Assembly (NCBI GenBank): GCA_942492795.1
Contig: OW818639.1
Coordinates: 1,116,001 to 1,180,000 of the forward strand
Origin: RGIG3178 sp942492795
GTDB taxonomy: Bacteria; Bacillota; Clostridia; Christensenellales; QAND01
Direction: 5' to 3'
Length of the DNA stretch: 64,000 nt
The notes below the pieces were generated by a model. The model was given only the letters and a program-made list of their open reading frames with translations, searched no databases and was not told where the DNA came from. Shown here piece by piece: positions 41,947 to 50,675 of the stretch. Made by a program: the position numbers and the translations under genes. Each line of letters starts with the position of its first letter. Position 1 is the stretch's first letter.

Positions 41947-43470
41947 TTAGCGCCGTAGCATATAGCATGTGGGCGACAATCCGCCGTAGGCGAACGGTGT
42001 GCGGCGGGTGATGTAGAACCCGTGCCGCTTTACCATGCCTTCAAAGAGCAGCTTGTCGTTGGTAATCGCGAGCACAAAACCATCCTTATGAAGCAGGCTT
42101 GGCCATTGTTTGAGAATGTCTTCGTACAGCTTGCGGTTTTCGTCGTGGCTTCCGACCCTGTGCCCGAAGGGCAGGTTGCAGATGATCTCATGCACCTTTT
42201 CCTCGCGGACGAAGCCGCGGCAGTCCCGGTTGAACACTTTGGCGTGAAGTCCCGCCTGGCTCAGGTTCGTCCGCGCGATACGCCATGCGGCGGCGCTCGA
42301 ATCCAGCCCGGTCAGTGTTTTTGCTCCCATGATCTTCGCGCGCTCCGCCAAAAGAGTGCCCGCGCCGCAGAACGGATCCAATACGTCGTGCGAAGGCAGC
42401 ATGAATTCCCGATGCGCATACAGGATCGCGGCAGCGGCGGCGGGGTGAATGGATGCCGATACCGCTTCGGTTCGATAGGAAAACCGCGTGTCCTCAAAGC
42501 CGTAAAGCCGCAGCATCAGCGTTGCCTTGCCGTCTTTCTCAACGGCTCTTAGCTCCACGTCGTAACTCGAAGGCGCGTTTATGAACTGCGTTTGGGGCAA
42601 ATGACCAAAGAACTCGCTTGCGAATTCGCCCCTGTTTGTGGCATTCATACGAAGCTCCAACCGAAGCCCGAACGGCCCGCTGCCGTCGTGCATGGAACTT
42701 AACAGATCAAAGAGCTCCAGTTTTTTGAAAACTGCCGCAAATGCTTTTGCCTCGGTAGACACCTGGGCCGCGATGGGCAAAAGCGCTTCGTAAAAGCACC
42801 GCATCTTGAAGAGCGAGGCATAATCGGCGGTCTTGTTCGCCAGATACCCGTCGCGCGGTTCCAACAAAAAGCCTTTGTCGGTGCCTTCCTGCATCAGCAC
42901 CTGATCCAGTCCGGATACGGGCGCAAGCCATACTTCCATGGGCTTGGGAAACGATGTAAACGTCCGCTGCTTGCGCGGGTCGACACGGCTTTGTGCTTTG
43001 GATAGCGCGTCGCGCTGCTCGCGCGCGTGCTTGTCGTCGCCCTCGATCGCAGGCAGTTTGGCAAGCGCTTCCCGAGCCGCCGAGCCGCCGATGGCCCCCA
43101 ATGCAAGGATGACGGAAGGGAGCACGAATTGCTGTGTCTCCTGTTGCAAGGCTTCGATGAGTGCCGGAACATACGCTTCGCTTTGCAGCGAGCCTATAAG
43201 AACCGCCGTATTCTTTCGGGTCTTCGCGTCACTGTCTTTTAACAGCGGCACGAGCAGGGATTCGTCCAATGCCATGAAAGCTTGGCGGTGCTGCTGCTTT
43301 TTAACACAGCGTGAGAGAAGCGCCAGCGCGGCGCGCCGGTTTTCGCCTTTTAGCATTTCACACAAAAGCGGCACCGATTCTACTAGCATAGCGATGTCAT
43401 TTGCAGCCTGCGTCTGTTGGACGCCGGTTGCATGCAGATACTTTTCAAACAGATTATCAAACGCTTCCAT
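41947..43470 (-). CDS. RlmL/Trm11-like RNA methyltransferase with N-terminal HEAT-like region
   Basis: The 507-residue protein has an N-terminal all-helical, HEAT-repeat-like region (about residues 15-155), a middle domain, and a C-terminal UPF0020-type Rossmann methyltransferase domain with the SAM motif DPFCGAGTLLAE near 365-376 and the catalytic NLPFG (N-[LP]-P-F/Y type) at about 431. This motif methylates exocyclic amino groups of guanosine or adenosine, so an rRNA or tRNA substrate is likely. RlmL/Trm11 relatives usually carry a THUMP domain; I cannot see one here. It overlaps murG by 14 bases on the same strand. Confidence 0.82.
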   Translation of the reverse strand: MEAFDNLFEKYLHATGVQQTQAANDIAMLVESVPLLCEMLKGENRRAALALLSRCVKKQQHRQAFMALDESLLVPLLKDSDAKTRKNTAVLIGSLQSEAYVPALIEALQQETQQFVLPSVILALGAIGGSAAREALAKLPAIEGDDKHAREQRDALSKAQSRVDPRKQRTFTSFPKPMEVWLAPVSGLDQVLMQEGTDKGFLLEPRDGYLANKTADYASLFKMRCFYEALLPIAAQVSTEAKAFAAVFKKLELFDLLSSMHDGSGPFGLRLELRMNATNRGEFASEFFGHLPQTQFINAPSSYDVELRAVEKDGKATLMLRLYGFEDTRFSYRTEAVSASIHPAAAAAILYAHREFMLPSHDVLDPFCGAGTLLAERAKIMGAKTLTGLDSSAAAWRIARTNLSQAGLHAKVFNRDCRGFVREEKVHEIICNLPFGHRVGSHDENRKLYEDILKQWPSLLHKDGFVLAITNDKLLFEGMVKRHGFYITRRTPFAYGGLSPTCYMLRR

Positions 43471-44542
43471 GCGTTCCTCCGGCTGCTCTGTATATTTCTT
43501 TTAACACGTTTTGGGTCCCGTCGGAAATGGGCGATTGCGCCATCGCCTGCTGCATCCTGGGCGTCTGCACGATGGCCGAAGCTATGTCGTGCATCAGGCG
43601 GTCGGTCGTCAGTTCTTCCTGCATCAGCACCATCGAATACCCGAGCGATTCAAAATAGCGGGCGTTTGCGATCTGGTCCCCGCGGCTCTGCGTTGCCGGC
43701 AGCGGGATGAATACGGCGGGCTTTTGAAGAGCCAGCAGCTCAAAGAGCGTATTCGCGCCGCTTCGGCAAACCACAACCGAGCTTGCGGCATACAGGTCCG
43801 CCATCCCGTCGCGGATATACTCGAATTGCCGGTAGTTGGGATGCGAAACGGACTCGTCTATATTGCCACGGCCGCATTGGTGCACAACGTTGTAGGAATT
43901 GCACAGCACAGGCACCGCATCTCGGATGGCTTTGTTGATGGCAAGCGATCCCAGACTTCCGCCCATCACGAGAATCCACGGTTTTTGCGGCTGCGGGAAA
44001 TCGCAAAGCGCCTGCGCGTTGTCCCTGTTTCCAAGCAAAAGTTCCTGCCGGATGGGTGAACCCGTCCAAACGCCCTTTCTGCCGCGAAGATGCCGTAACG
44101 TCGGCTCAAAGCTTACACAGATGGTTTTGCAATAGCGCAGGCACAGCCTATTCGCAAGACCGCAGGTGAAATCGCTCTCGTGCAGCACGACGGGAATTTT
44201 TAAAACCTTCGCCGCGTATACCACGGGCACGCTGACAAAGCCGCCCTTGGCAAACACGACGTCCGGCTTGATTCTTCGAAGCAGCCTTCGGGATTGCCCG
44301 ACGCCTGCAAGGACCCGAAACGGATCGGAAAAATTCTTGACGGAAAAGTAGCGGCGCAGTTTACCGGTGCTTATGCCGTGGTAAACAACGCCCTGCAAAG
44401 GCTCTATCAGACCCCGCTCCATGCCGTTGACTGCACCGACATAGTGCACGGTCCACCCGTCACGCTGCAAAAACGGGATCAATGCTATATTGGGCGTCAC
44501 ATGTCCGGCAGTGCCGCCGCCCGTTAAAACGATGGTTTTCAT
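43457..44542 (-). CDS. murG: Undecaprenyldiphospho-muramoylpentapeptide N-acetylglucosaminyltransferase MurG
   Basis: MurG converts lipid I to lipid II on the inner membrane face using UDP-GlcNAc. The 361-residue GT-B protein has the N-terminal GGGTAGHVTPN loop (residues 8-18), 'KPDVVFAKGGFVSVPVV', 'HESD' (HE as in MurG) at about 117, and the donor site 'VMGGSLGSLAINKAI' and 'CRSGANTLFELLALQKPAVFIPLP'. It stands outside the usual mra/mur cluster and is followed by an overlapping methyltransferase. Because MurG paralogues exist in some Clostridia, this may be a second copy; the window cannot tell. Confidence 0.9.
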   Translation of the reverse strand: MKTIVLTGGGTAGHVTPNIALIPFLQRDGWTVHYVGAVNGMERGLIEPLQGVVYHGISTGKLRRYFSVKNFSDPFRVLAGVGQSRRLLRRIKPDVVFAKGGFVSVPVVYAAKVLKIPVVLHESDFTCGLANRLCLRYCKTICVSFEPTLRHLRGRKGVWTGSPIRQELLLGNRDNAQALCDFPQPQKPWILVMGGSLGSLAINKAIRDAVPVLCNSYNVVHQCGRGNIDESVSHPNYRQFEYIRDGMADLYAASSVVVCRSGANTLFELLALQKPAVFIPLPATQSRGDQIANARYFESLGYSMVLMQEELTTDRLMHDIASAIVQTPRMQQAMAQSPISDGTQNVLKEIYRAAGGTHGSV

Positions 44543-44765
44543 TCAATCCCCCAAACGTCTTTTCAACCTCTATCTTACCATAGTTTATGCCTTCTTAAAA
44601 ACTTCGTTTTATCGGATGGCTGTTTAACGCTGTGTCATGGTTGATCCGATCCCGCACTCCCGAAGAATAAACGGACGGGACCCCTTATGCACGGATAAAA
44701 AACAGCTGGTTTACAACAAACAAAGAAAATGAACGCACCCAAAACGTAACCGCGTTTGATTGGGA
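44543..44765. other. Intergenic region between divergent murG and cysE transcripts
   Basis: About 220 bases separate the murG start from the cysE promoter. On the minus strand TTTAAG and TAAGAT (16-base spacing, about 30-60 bases before murG) are a possible promoter. No gene or other clear element is seen. Confidence 0.4.
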
Positions 44766-44794
44766 TTGACGCATAAATGAACCCGTCATATAAT
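44766..44794 (+). promoter_or_regulatory. SigA promoter of cysE-cysS T-box transcript
   Basis: TTGACG (44766-44771) and TATAAT (44789-44794) have the ideal 17-base spacer. Transcription would start near 44801, directly at the 5' end of the T-box leader. Confidence 0.88.
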
Positions 44795-44800
44795 AAGGGC

Positions 44801-45030
44801 ATACGACGATGACTGCGGATAGTATCAACGGCTATCGGCACAGAGAGGGTGCGGTCACAGGCTGGAAGCCGCCCTGCCGGATGCTTTTGAAAAAGTGCAC
44901 CGCACGAGTTGCCCCGGGCTCACGTTTGGGGACGTATTCCGGCGTTAACGGCATGAGAAAAGGGCTTTGCCCTTTGAATGGGAGTGGAACCACGGCATTT
45001 GTCGTCTCGCAAGGAGGCGGCTTTATTTAT
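44801..45030 (+). promoter_or_regulatory. Cysteine T-box leader
   Basis: The leader opens with CGATGACTGCGGATAGTA and AGAGAG, typical of T-box Stem I. A UGC triplet at 44896-44898, preceded by GAAAAAG and followed by A, is the likely cysteine specifier codon. The T-box core UGGAACC lies at 44985-44991 within GGAGTGGAACCACGG, and GTCGTCTC pairs (with wobbles) with GAGGCGGC followed by TTTATTT at 45001-45027 as the terminator. Uncharged tRNA-Cys would favour the antiterminator and turn on cysE-cysS, which fits the downstream genes. Confidence 0.88.
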
Positions 45031-45047
45031 AGTTGGAGGAATCGTTT

Positions 45048-45743
45048 ATGTTTTTTCGGCGGCTCAAAGAGGATATCAAGACCATAACAAGTCAGGATCC
45101 GGCAGCAAGGAATTGGCTGGAGGTCGTTCTGTGCTATCCGGGGTTTCATGCCGTGCGCTGGCACCGCCGCGCACACTGGCTGCACACACACCATATCAAG
45201 CTTCCGGCGCGCATCATTTCGTCACTCAACCGGTTTTTCACGGGTGTTGACATCCATCCGGGTGCGACGATCGGCCGGCGTCTGTTTATCGACCACGCGT
45301 CCGGCGTCGTCATTGGAGAAACGGCGGAAGTGGGCGATGACGTTATCCTGTACCAGGGATCCACGCTCGGCGGTACCGGCAAGGATACCGGAAAGCGGCA
45401 CCCGACCATCCACAACAACGTGATGATCTCGGCGGGGGCAAAGGTGTTGGGTCCCATCACCATCGGCGAACACAGCCGCATCGGCGCGGGCGCAGTGGTT
45501 TTAAAGGACGTGCCGCCGTACTCCACGGTGGTCGGTGTTCCGGGGCATGTTGTGCGCCGCCGCTGCCCGGAAGGTATGGAGATCGGTCCGCAGTGCCCGC
45601 CGGATTACCAGGTGACGGCGCTGGATCAGGTGAATATGCCCGATCCGATGGAAGAAGACTTAAAGAAGCTGCAGGAGCGCATCGATGCGCTTGAAACGAA
45701 GATGGCGGCTCTGACGGGAGGAAAAACAAATGAAGATATTTAA
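45048..45743 (+). CDS. cysE: Serine O-acetyltransferase CysE
   Basis: CysE makes O-acetylserine from serine and acetyl-CoA, the first step of cysteine synthesis. The 231-residue protein has the N-terminal helical part (to about 65) and the left-handed beta-helix with hexapeptide repeats ('IHPGATIGRRLFIDHASGVVIGETAEVGDDVILYQGSTLGG', 'GKRHPTI'), including the catalytic Asp-His pair of IDHA and the second His of KRHP. GGAGGAATCGTTT precedes ATG 45048. It is controlled by the T-box leader and overlaps cysS by 14 bases. Confidence 0.95.
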   Translation: MFFRRLKEDIKTITSQDPAARNWLEVVLCYPGFHAVRWHRRAHWLHTHHIKLPARIISSLNRFFTGVDIHPGATIGRRLFIDHASGVVIGETAEVGDDVILYQGSTLGGTGKDTGKRHPTIHNNVMISAGAKVLGPITIGEHSRIGAGAVVLKDVPPYSTVVGVPGHVVRRRCPEGMEIGPQCPPDYQVTALDQVNMPDPMEEDLKKLQERIDALETKMAALTGGKTNEDI

Positions 45744-47121
45744 TACGATGACCAGACAAAAGGAAGAGTTCGTGCCGGTAACGCCGGGCAAGGTTGGAAT
45801 ATACGCGTGCGGGCCTACGGTATACAACTTCTTCCATATCGGCAACGCACGCCCGTTTGTGGTGTTTGATACGCTCAGGCGCTATTTTGTATGGCGCGGA
45901 TACGACGTCACGTTTGTGCAGAACTTCACCGACATCGACGATAAGATGATCAACCGCGCCAAGCAGGAGGGCGTCACGGTAAAAGAGCTCTCGGAGCGGT
46001 TTATCAAGGAGTATTATACCGATGCCGATGCGCTGGGCATCAAACATGCGGACGTTGCGCCCCGTGCCACCGATCATATCGGGGAAATCATCGAGATGAT
46101 CCAAACGCTGATCGAAAAGGGGCACGCCTACGAATCGGAGGGGGACGTGTACTTTTCCGTGCAATCGATGCAAGGGTACGGCGGTTTGCTCGGGCAGGAA
46201 TTGGATGAGCTGGAATCCGGCGCCCGCGTGGATGTGACGGAGAAAAAGCGTGATCCGCTGGATTTCGTGCTTTGGAAAGCGGAGAAACCGGGCGAACCCG
46301 CCTGGGACAGCCCCTGGGGCAGCGGCCGCCCGGGCTGGCACATCGAATGCAGCGCGATGAGCATGAAATATCTGGGCAAGACATTTGATATTCACGCAGG
46401 CGGTGTTGACCTCGTGTTTCCGCATCACACCAACGAGATCGCGCAGAGCGAGGCGGCGACGGGCCAAAAGATGGTCAATTATTGGATGCACAACGGACAC
46501 ATCAATGTAAACAACCAGAAGATGAGCAAATCGGCGAATAACTTTTTCATGGTACGTGACATCGCAGGAGAATATGATCTGATGGCGGTGCGGCTGTTTC
46601 TGCTGTCCGCGCAATACCGCAGCCCGATCAACTTCTCCCAGGAGATGATCGAGCAGGCGACCAACGCACTGGCACGCATCAACAACGCGATCGATCTTCT
46701 TCAGAGGTCAGCCGACGCCACAGAGGATACACCCAACGATGCGGAAAGCGCGTTTTTGGAGCAGCTTTTAAAATACCGCGATCGGTTCATTGCGGCGATG
46801 GATGATGATTTAAACACCGCAGACGCGCTGGGCACGATCTTCGAACTCGTGCGCGAGGCAAACACGGTATACATTAGCGGCGGAAGCCGCGACGGCGCGC
46901 GGCAAGTGTTGTCGCAGTTGAAGGAGTTGCTGGATGTTCTAGGCATCCACGCGGCACATCAGGCGGACATCCCGGACGAGATACTGGCGTTGGCGCAGCT
47001 TCGGACCGAAGCCAGAGCGCAGCGCAACTTTGCGGAAGCCGACAGGCTTCGAGCAGAGATCGCGGCGCGCGGTTATGTGCTGGAGGATACCAAACAGGGA
47101 CCGGTCATCAAGAAGGCGTAA
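45730..47121 (+). CDS. cysS: Cysteinyl-tRNA synthetase
   Basis: CysS charges tRNA-Cys. The 463-residue class I synthetase has HIGN at 36-39 (HIGH signature), KMSKS at 264-268, the zinc ligand Cys27 in ACGPT, 'WHIECSAMSMKYLG' with the second zinc Cys and 'GGVDLVFPHHTNEIAQSEA'. Everything needed for catalysis is visible. It shares the T-box-controlled transcript with cysE, so cysteine supply and use respond to tRNA-Cys charging together. GGGAGGAAAAACAA precedes the ATG inside cysE. Confidence 0.97.
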   Translation: MKIFNTMTRQKEEFVPVTPGKVGIYACGPTVYNFFHIGNARPFVVFDTLRRYFVWRGYDVTFVQNFTDIDDKMINRAKQEGVTVKELSERFIKEYYTDADALGIKHADVAPRATDHIGEIIEMIQTLIEKGHAYESEGDVYFSVQSMQGYGGLLGQELDELESGARVDVTEKKRDPLDFVLWKAEKPGEPAWDSPWGSGRPGWHIECSAMSMKYLGKTFDIHAGGVDLVFPHHTNEIAQSEAATGQKMVNYWMHNGHINVNNQKMSKSANNFFMVRDIAGEYDLMAVRLFLLSAQYRSPINFSQEMIEQATNALARINNAIDLLQRSADATEDTPNDAESAFLEQLLKYRDRFIAAMDDDLNTADALGTIFELVREANTVYISGGSRDGARQVLSQLKELLDVLGIHAAHQADIPDEILALAQLRTEARAQRNFAEADRLRAEIAARGYVLEDTKQGPVIKKA

Positions 47122-47252
47122 GGCAACCTACAGTCCCGATTCGATATAAAATGATGCAGAATGCGAAAATTTTTAACAAATAGCTGTTATCGTATCTGCA
47201 AAAGAATCTTGACGGCGGGGACAATCCCGTCAAAGAGAGATCGTGAGGACGT

Positions 47253-48524
47253 ATGAGGGTCAAAAAAATACCAGTAGCGGCTCTTATGATGTTGGCGTTG
47301 CTTTGCGCAGGATGCGAAGCATTGCCCAATGAGCAACCGAGCGGCACAACATCGGTGAATCCGACGGCGACTTCGACCCCGGCATCATCCGCGGATGCAG
47401 CCATCTATAAGCCCAAAGCGGCAAATTATATCTCGCTGCGCAAAGCGCCCGACCTTGATGCCAAGGTGATCTCCCGCATTGACACAGGGCAACGGCTTGT
47501 GTGTCTTGACTTTGAAGGCATTTTCATGCGTGTTCGCGTCGAAAAGACGGGTGAGACGGGATATGTCAACACAGGGTATATCGAGCGCGTAAACGAGGAT
47601 GAAACGCTCGCACACCTTAGCGTTGTGGATACCGACGACACAGTGTACTCGTATGACAGGCTACAGGCCGATCTTAAGGCGCTCCAGACCAAGTATCCCG
47701 GGTTTTTGCAGCTGCAATCCCTTGGCAAAACAGCGGACGGCAGGGATATCACGCTGTGCATCATCGGCTCGCCAAACGCCGCGAATAAGGTGTTTGTGAG
47801 TGCCGCCATCCACGGGCGGGAGTACATGACGTCGCTGTTGTGCATAAAGCAAATAGAGCAGCAGCTGTACGCCATGGGGCAGGGCGAAAAAATCGGGGAT
47901 GTGGCGTTTTACGCAATTCCGATGCTCAACCCCGACGGCGTCACCATCTGTCAATTCGGGGCAAACGGACTTAAAAAGGCCAGCCTTCGCACATCGGTTT
48001 CAAAGATCCTCAAAAGGGAAAACATCGGCGCTTCCGCCTGGAAAGCGAACGCCCGGGGCGTGGATCTGAACCGGAACTTCGATGCGGACTGGAACTATTT
48101 GTACGCAGGCGGGCCGAGCGTTGCGCGGTATCGCGGTGAAGCGCCCTTTTGTGAAGCGGAAACCAAAGCCGTCCAAAAGCTCGTCGAGGATAACGACTTT
48201 AAAACAACGATCAGCTATCATGCCTCCGGCTCTGTGATCTTTTGGCGGTTTAAACAGTCTGACGCGGTGCTTCAACGATCCAAGGTGCTTGGGCAGAGCA
48301 TAAGCGATGCCTCCGGGTATCCGATGTCCACAACGGAGGATGAAGAGGATCTCGAAGGCGGCGGTCTTAAGGACTGGGCGCTGATGAAGCAGGATATTCC
48401 GTCGCTGACCATCGAAATCGGCTCTCAGGACGCACCGCTGCCGCAAAACGAGTGGGATTCCATTTGGCAGCGCAACCGCGAGGTGTTCAGGCTGTTGTCC
48501 GCGTTCGCGAATGGCGATTCATAA
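47253..48524 (+). CDS. Lipoprotein with SH3-like domain and M14 carboxypeptidase domain
   Basis: The 423-residue protein has a lipoprotein signal (LALLCAGC, Cys21), a Thr/Ser-rich linker, a bacterial SH3-like domain (about 50-110) and an M14 zinc-peptidase domain. Zinc ligands are His187 and Glu190 (HGRE) and His323 (SYHASG); catalytic Glu388 lies in TIEIGS. The substrate-binding NR pair is in 'GVDLNRNFDADW'. The fold and the SH3 domain suggest a cell-wall gamma-D-glutamyl-(L)-meso-diaminopimelate peptidase acting on muropeptides outside the membrane. It follows cysS with a 130-base gap. Confidence 0.88.
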   Translation: MRVKKIPVAALMMLALLCAGCEALPNEQPSGTTSVNPTATSTPASSADAAIYKPKAANYISLRKAPDLDAKVISRIDTGQRLVCLDFEGIFMRVRVEKTGETGYVNTGYIERVNEDETLAHLSVVDTDDTVYSYDRLQADLKALQTKYPGFLQLQSLGKTADGRDITLCIIGSPNAANKVFVSAAIHGREYMTSLLCIKQIEQQLYAMGQGEKIGDVAFYAIPMLNPDGVTICQFGANGLKKASLRTSVSKILKRENIGASAWKANARGVDLNRNFDADWNYLYAGGPSVARYRGEAPFCEAETKAVQKLVEDNDFKTTISYHASGSVIFWRFKQSDAVLQRSKVLGQSISDASGYPMSTTEDEEDLEGGGLKDWALMKQDIPSLTIEIGSQDAPLPQNEWDSIWQRNREVFRLLSAFANGDS

Positions 48525-48593
48525 AGCCAGAAGACCGTTTCAAAATACGACTTTGGCCGAAGATAATCCGGGACCGCTAAAAAGGAGATACCC

Positions 48594-49292
48594 ATGACAA
48601 AGCAGCGCCTATCCGGCGCAATGATCGTGTTCAGCGCTTTTTGCCTCAGCATTGCGATGCTTTTGGCTTGTGTTTACATCAACGTGTACGACCGGAATTT
48701 TTATGCAGCCACCTATGCGAAACTTGGCATCGCGCAGAACACCGGCATGTCACAGGATGACCTTTTATCTGCGACGGACGCGCTTTTATTGTATTGCCAG
48801 GGCAAGCGCGCGGATTTGAATGTTACCGTTCGTGTCGACGGAAATGTGCAACAGGTGTTCAACCAACGCGAGAGCGAGCATATGAAGGACGTGCGAACGC
48901 TTGCCCAAAACGGCGAAGCGGTTCGCAACGCGCTGTTCATTGCGTTTGCCGTTTTGCTGATTCTCGGCATCGCCATTGGCAAACGGAGTTTTAGAAGCCT
49001 GTTCAAGCCGTTTCTGTGGGGGCTTTGTGCCGGGGTTGCACTGATGGGCATAACGGCGCTCTTTGCAGCCGTCGATTTCGATTCCTTTTGGACCCTGTTC
49101 CACCGGCTGCTTTTCACCAACGAGCTTTGGCTGCTGGATGCATCGGACAGTATACTGATCAACATGGTGCCGCTGGAGTTCTTCTTCGCGCTGGTCATGC
49201 GGATTCTGTTGTATTACATAGGCGCGGTTGTCGTCTTGGGCGGCGCCTGCGTTGCGGGCATACGGATTGCCCGGCGGAAAGGAGCGCTTTGA
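48594..49292 (+). CDS. DUF1461 / TIGR01906 family integral membrane protein
   Basis: The 232-residue protein has four to five membrane helices: one near the N-terminus (about 10-30), then a 75-residue extracellular loop, then three or four in 110-225. The loop holds the family motif 'NQRESEHMKDVRTL' (E.HM.DV), which marks DUF1461. Function is unknown. Its stop overlaps the tsaD start by one base, so both are probably in one transcript. AAAAAGGAGATACCC precedes the ATG. Confidence 0.82.
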   Translation: MTKQRLSGAMIVFSAFCLSIAMLLACVYINVYDRNFYAATYAKLGIAQNTGMSQDDLLSATDALLLYCQGKRADLNVTVRVDGNVQQVFNQRESEHMKDVRTLAQNGEAVRNALFIAFAVLLILGIAIGKRSFRSLFKPFLWGLCAGVALMGITALFAAVDFDSFWTLFHRLLFTNELWLLDASDSILINMVPLEFFFALVMRILLYYIGAVVVLGGACVAGIRIARRKGAL

Positions 49293-50302
49293 TGCTTCAT
49301 CTTGCGATAGAGTCCTCCTGTGACGAAACGGCCGCCTGCGTTATGGACGATGCCGGAAACATCCTTTCGGATATCATTTTCTCGCAGATGGAAACCCACA
49401 GGAACTACGGCGGCGTTGTGCCTGAGATCGCTTCGAGAATGCATTTGGAGGCGCTTGCGAGCGTGGTGCGCGAAGCACTTTGCCTGGCCGGTGTCACAAT
49501 AAAAGACATCGGCGCGTTCGCTGTGACCTACGGACCCGGTCTGCAAGGCGCGCTTTTGTGCGGCGTGAACTACGCGAAGGGCCTTGCGTTCGCGATGGAG
49601 AAGCCAATCCTTGGCATACACCATATGGAGGGGCACATCATGGCCTGCCATGTGACGCACAGGGAATTGGAACCGCCATACCTTTGCCTGGTATGTTCGG
49701 GCGGGCATACATCGCTGATACACGTCAAGGCTCCGTTTGACTATGTGCTTTTGGGGCAAACCCGCGACGATGCCGCCGGCGAAGCGTTTGATAAAGCAGC
49801 CCGTGCATTGGGTCTGCCGTATCCGGGCGGGCCCAATTTGGAGGTTTTGGCCAAAGCGGGCAACAAAGGCGCCTATTCGTTTACAAGGCCGCGCATTGAA
49901 AATCCGTATGATTATTCGTTCTCCGGGCTCAAAACCGCCATCATCTCCTTGTTGCACAATGCGGCGCAGCGGAATGAGTTGCTCAACAAGGCGGATGTTG
50001 CCGCAAGCTTTCAAAGTCATGCGATCGATTTTCTGCTCACCCCCGCATTTTTGGCATTGCGCAAGCTGTCACTCGACAAGTTCTCCATGGTGGGCGGCGT
50101 ATGCGCCAATGCGGCTCTTCGCAAACGCGCACAGGAACTGGCGTCTCAAACAGAGGCTGCGGTTTTTATGCCTGAAATGCGGTTTTGCACCGACAATGCC
50201 GTGATGATAGCCGAAGCCGCACGTCGGCGGTTCGCATTGGGACAACATAGCGATATGACATTAAATGCCGTACCATCGATGCCGTTGAAAGGTTGCCAAT
50301 AA
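49292..50302 (+). CDS. tsaD: tRNA N6-adenosine threonylcarbamoyltransferase TsaD
   Basis: TsaD with TsaB and TsaE makes the t6A37 modification of ANN-decoding tRNAs. The 336-residue ASKHA-fold protein starts with the standard 'LAIESSCDETAACV', has the metal-binding HHMEGH at 110-115 (His111, His115), 'CSGGHTSLI', and 'DDAAGEAFDKAARALGLPYPGGP' with 'TDNAVMIA' near the C-terminus. The frame extends far upstream inside the DUF1461 gene, but ATG 49292 with GGAAAGGAG upstream is the true start. tsaB and tsaE are not in the window. Confidence 0.96.
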   Translation: MLHLAIESSCDETAACVMDDAGNILSDIIFSQMETHRNYGGVVPEIASRMHLEALASVVREALCLAGVTIKDIGAFAVTYGPGLQGALLCGVNYAKGLAFAMEKPILGIHHMEGHIMACHVTHRELEPPYLCLVCSGGHTSLIHVKAPFDYVLLGQTRDDAAGEAFDKAARALGLPYPGGPNLEVLAKAGNKGAYSFTRPRIENPYDYSFSGLKTAIISLLHNAAQRNELLNKADVAASFQSHAIDFLLTPAFLALRKLSLDKFSMVGGVCANAALRKRAQELASQTEAAVFMPEMRFCTDNAVMIAEAARRRFALGQHSDMTLNAVPSMPLKGCQ

Positions 50303-50675
50303 ACGAAAAAACGTGAAAAAACTATCAAACGAATATCCCCAAAATGCGTATGCGATGTGGATGAATGTGGAAACCGGCAAAAAAACCCTATAAATCCGCA
50401 TGGCAATTGTGGATAACCCGGTGGAAAGTGTGTATAACAGCCTGTATATGCGGATTACATATGCATGAAGTGCAAGAATATGTAAGAATATGGTAAATTT
50501 TCCTTACAATACGGGCTTTGCCGCTGTATAAACCAAAAGGGCTGCAAAAGGCAAACCGCGCGCATCGGCCTGCAAGCATGCCTGATGGCAAAACCACGAC
50601 GTGCAATGCCTTGATTCGCCTTCGTTTGCGCATGCTTTTTAGAATCGCTGCATAGGGTTTTCCGGAGGGGATCGG
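50303..50675. other. Intergenic region tsaD-cwlD with DnaA boxes
   Basis: About 370 bases without a gene. It holds the DnaA-box cluster at 50356-50437 and several short dyads such as ATATGC...GCATAT. A clear promoter for the downstream gene was not found. Confidence 0.55.
50356..50437 (+). promoter_or_regulatory. Cluster of DnaA boxes
   Basis: TGTGGATAA (50408-50416) and TGTGTATAA (50429-50437) both match the reverse form of the DnaA box TTATNCACA exactly, in the same orientation with a 21-base repeat. TGTGGATGA at 50356-50364 differs at one position. The region sits between tsaD and cwlD. Confidence 0.5.

Noticed and set aside
44809..45087. 92-codon frame upstream of cysE
   Set aside because: It lies within the T-box leader; its codons trace conserved RNA elements.
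49016..49291. Extended N-terminus of TsaD inside the DUF1461 gene
   Set aside because: The 92 extra residues are out-of-frame translation of the upstream gene; TsaD starts at the LAIESSCDETA block with its own ribosome-binding site.
50356..50437. Chromosomal replication origin
   Set aside because: Only three boxes, no AT-rich unwinding region beside them, and no dnaA, dnaN, rpmH or gyrase genes in the neighbourhood.
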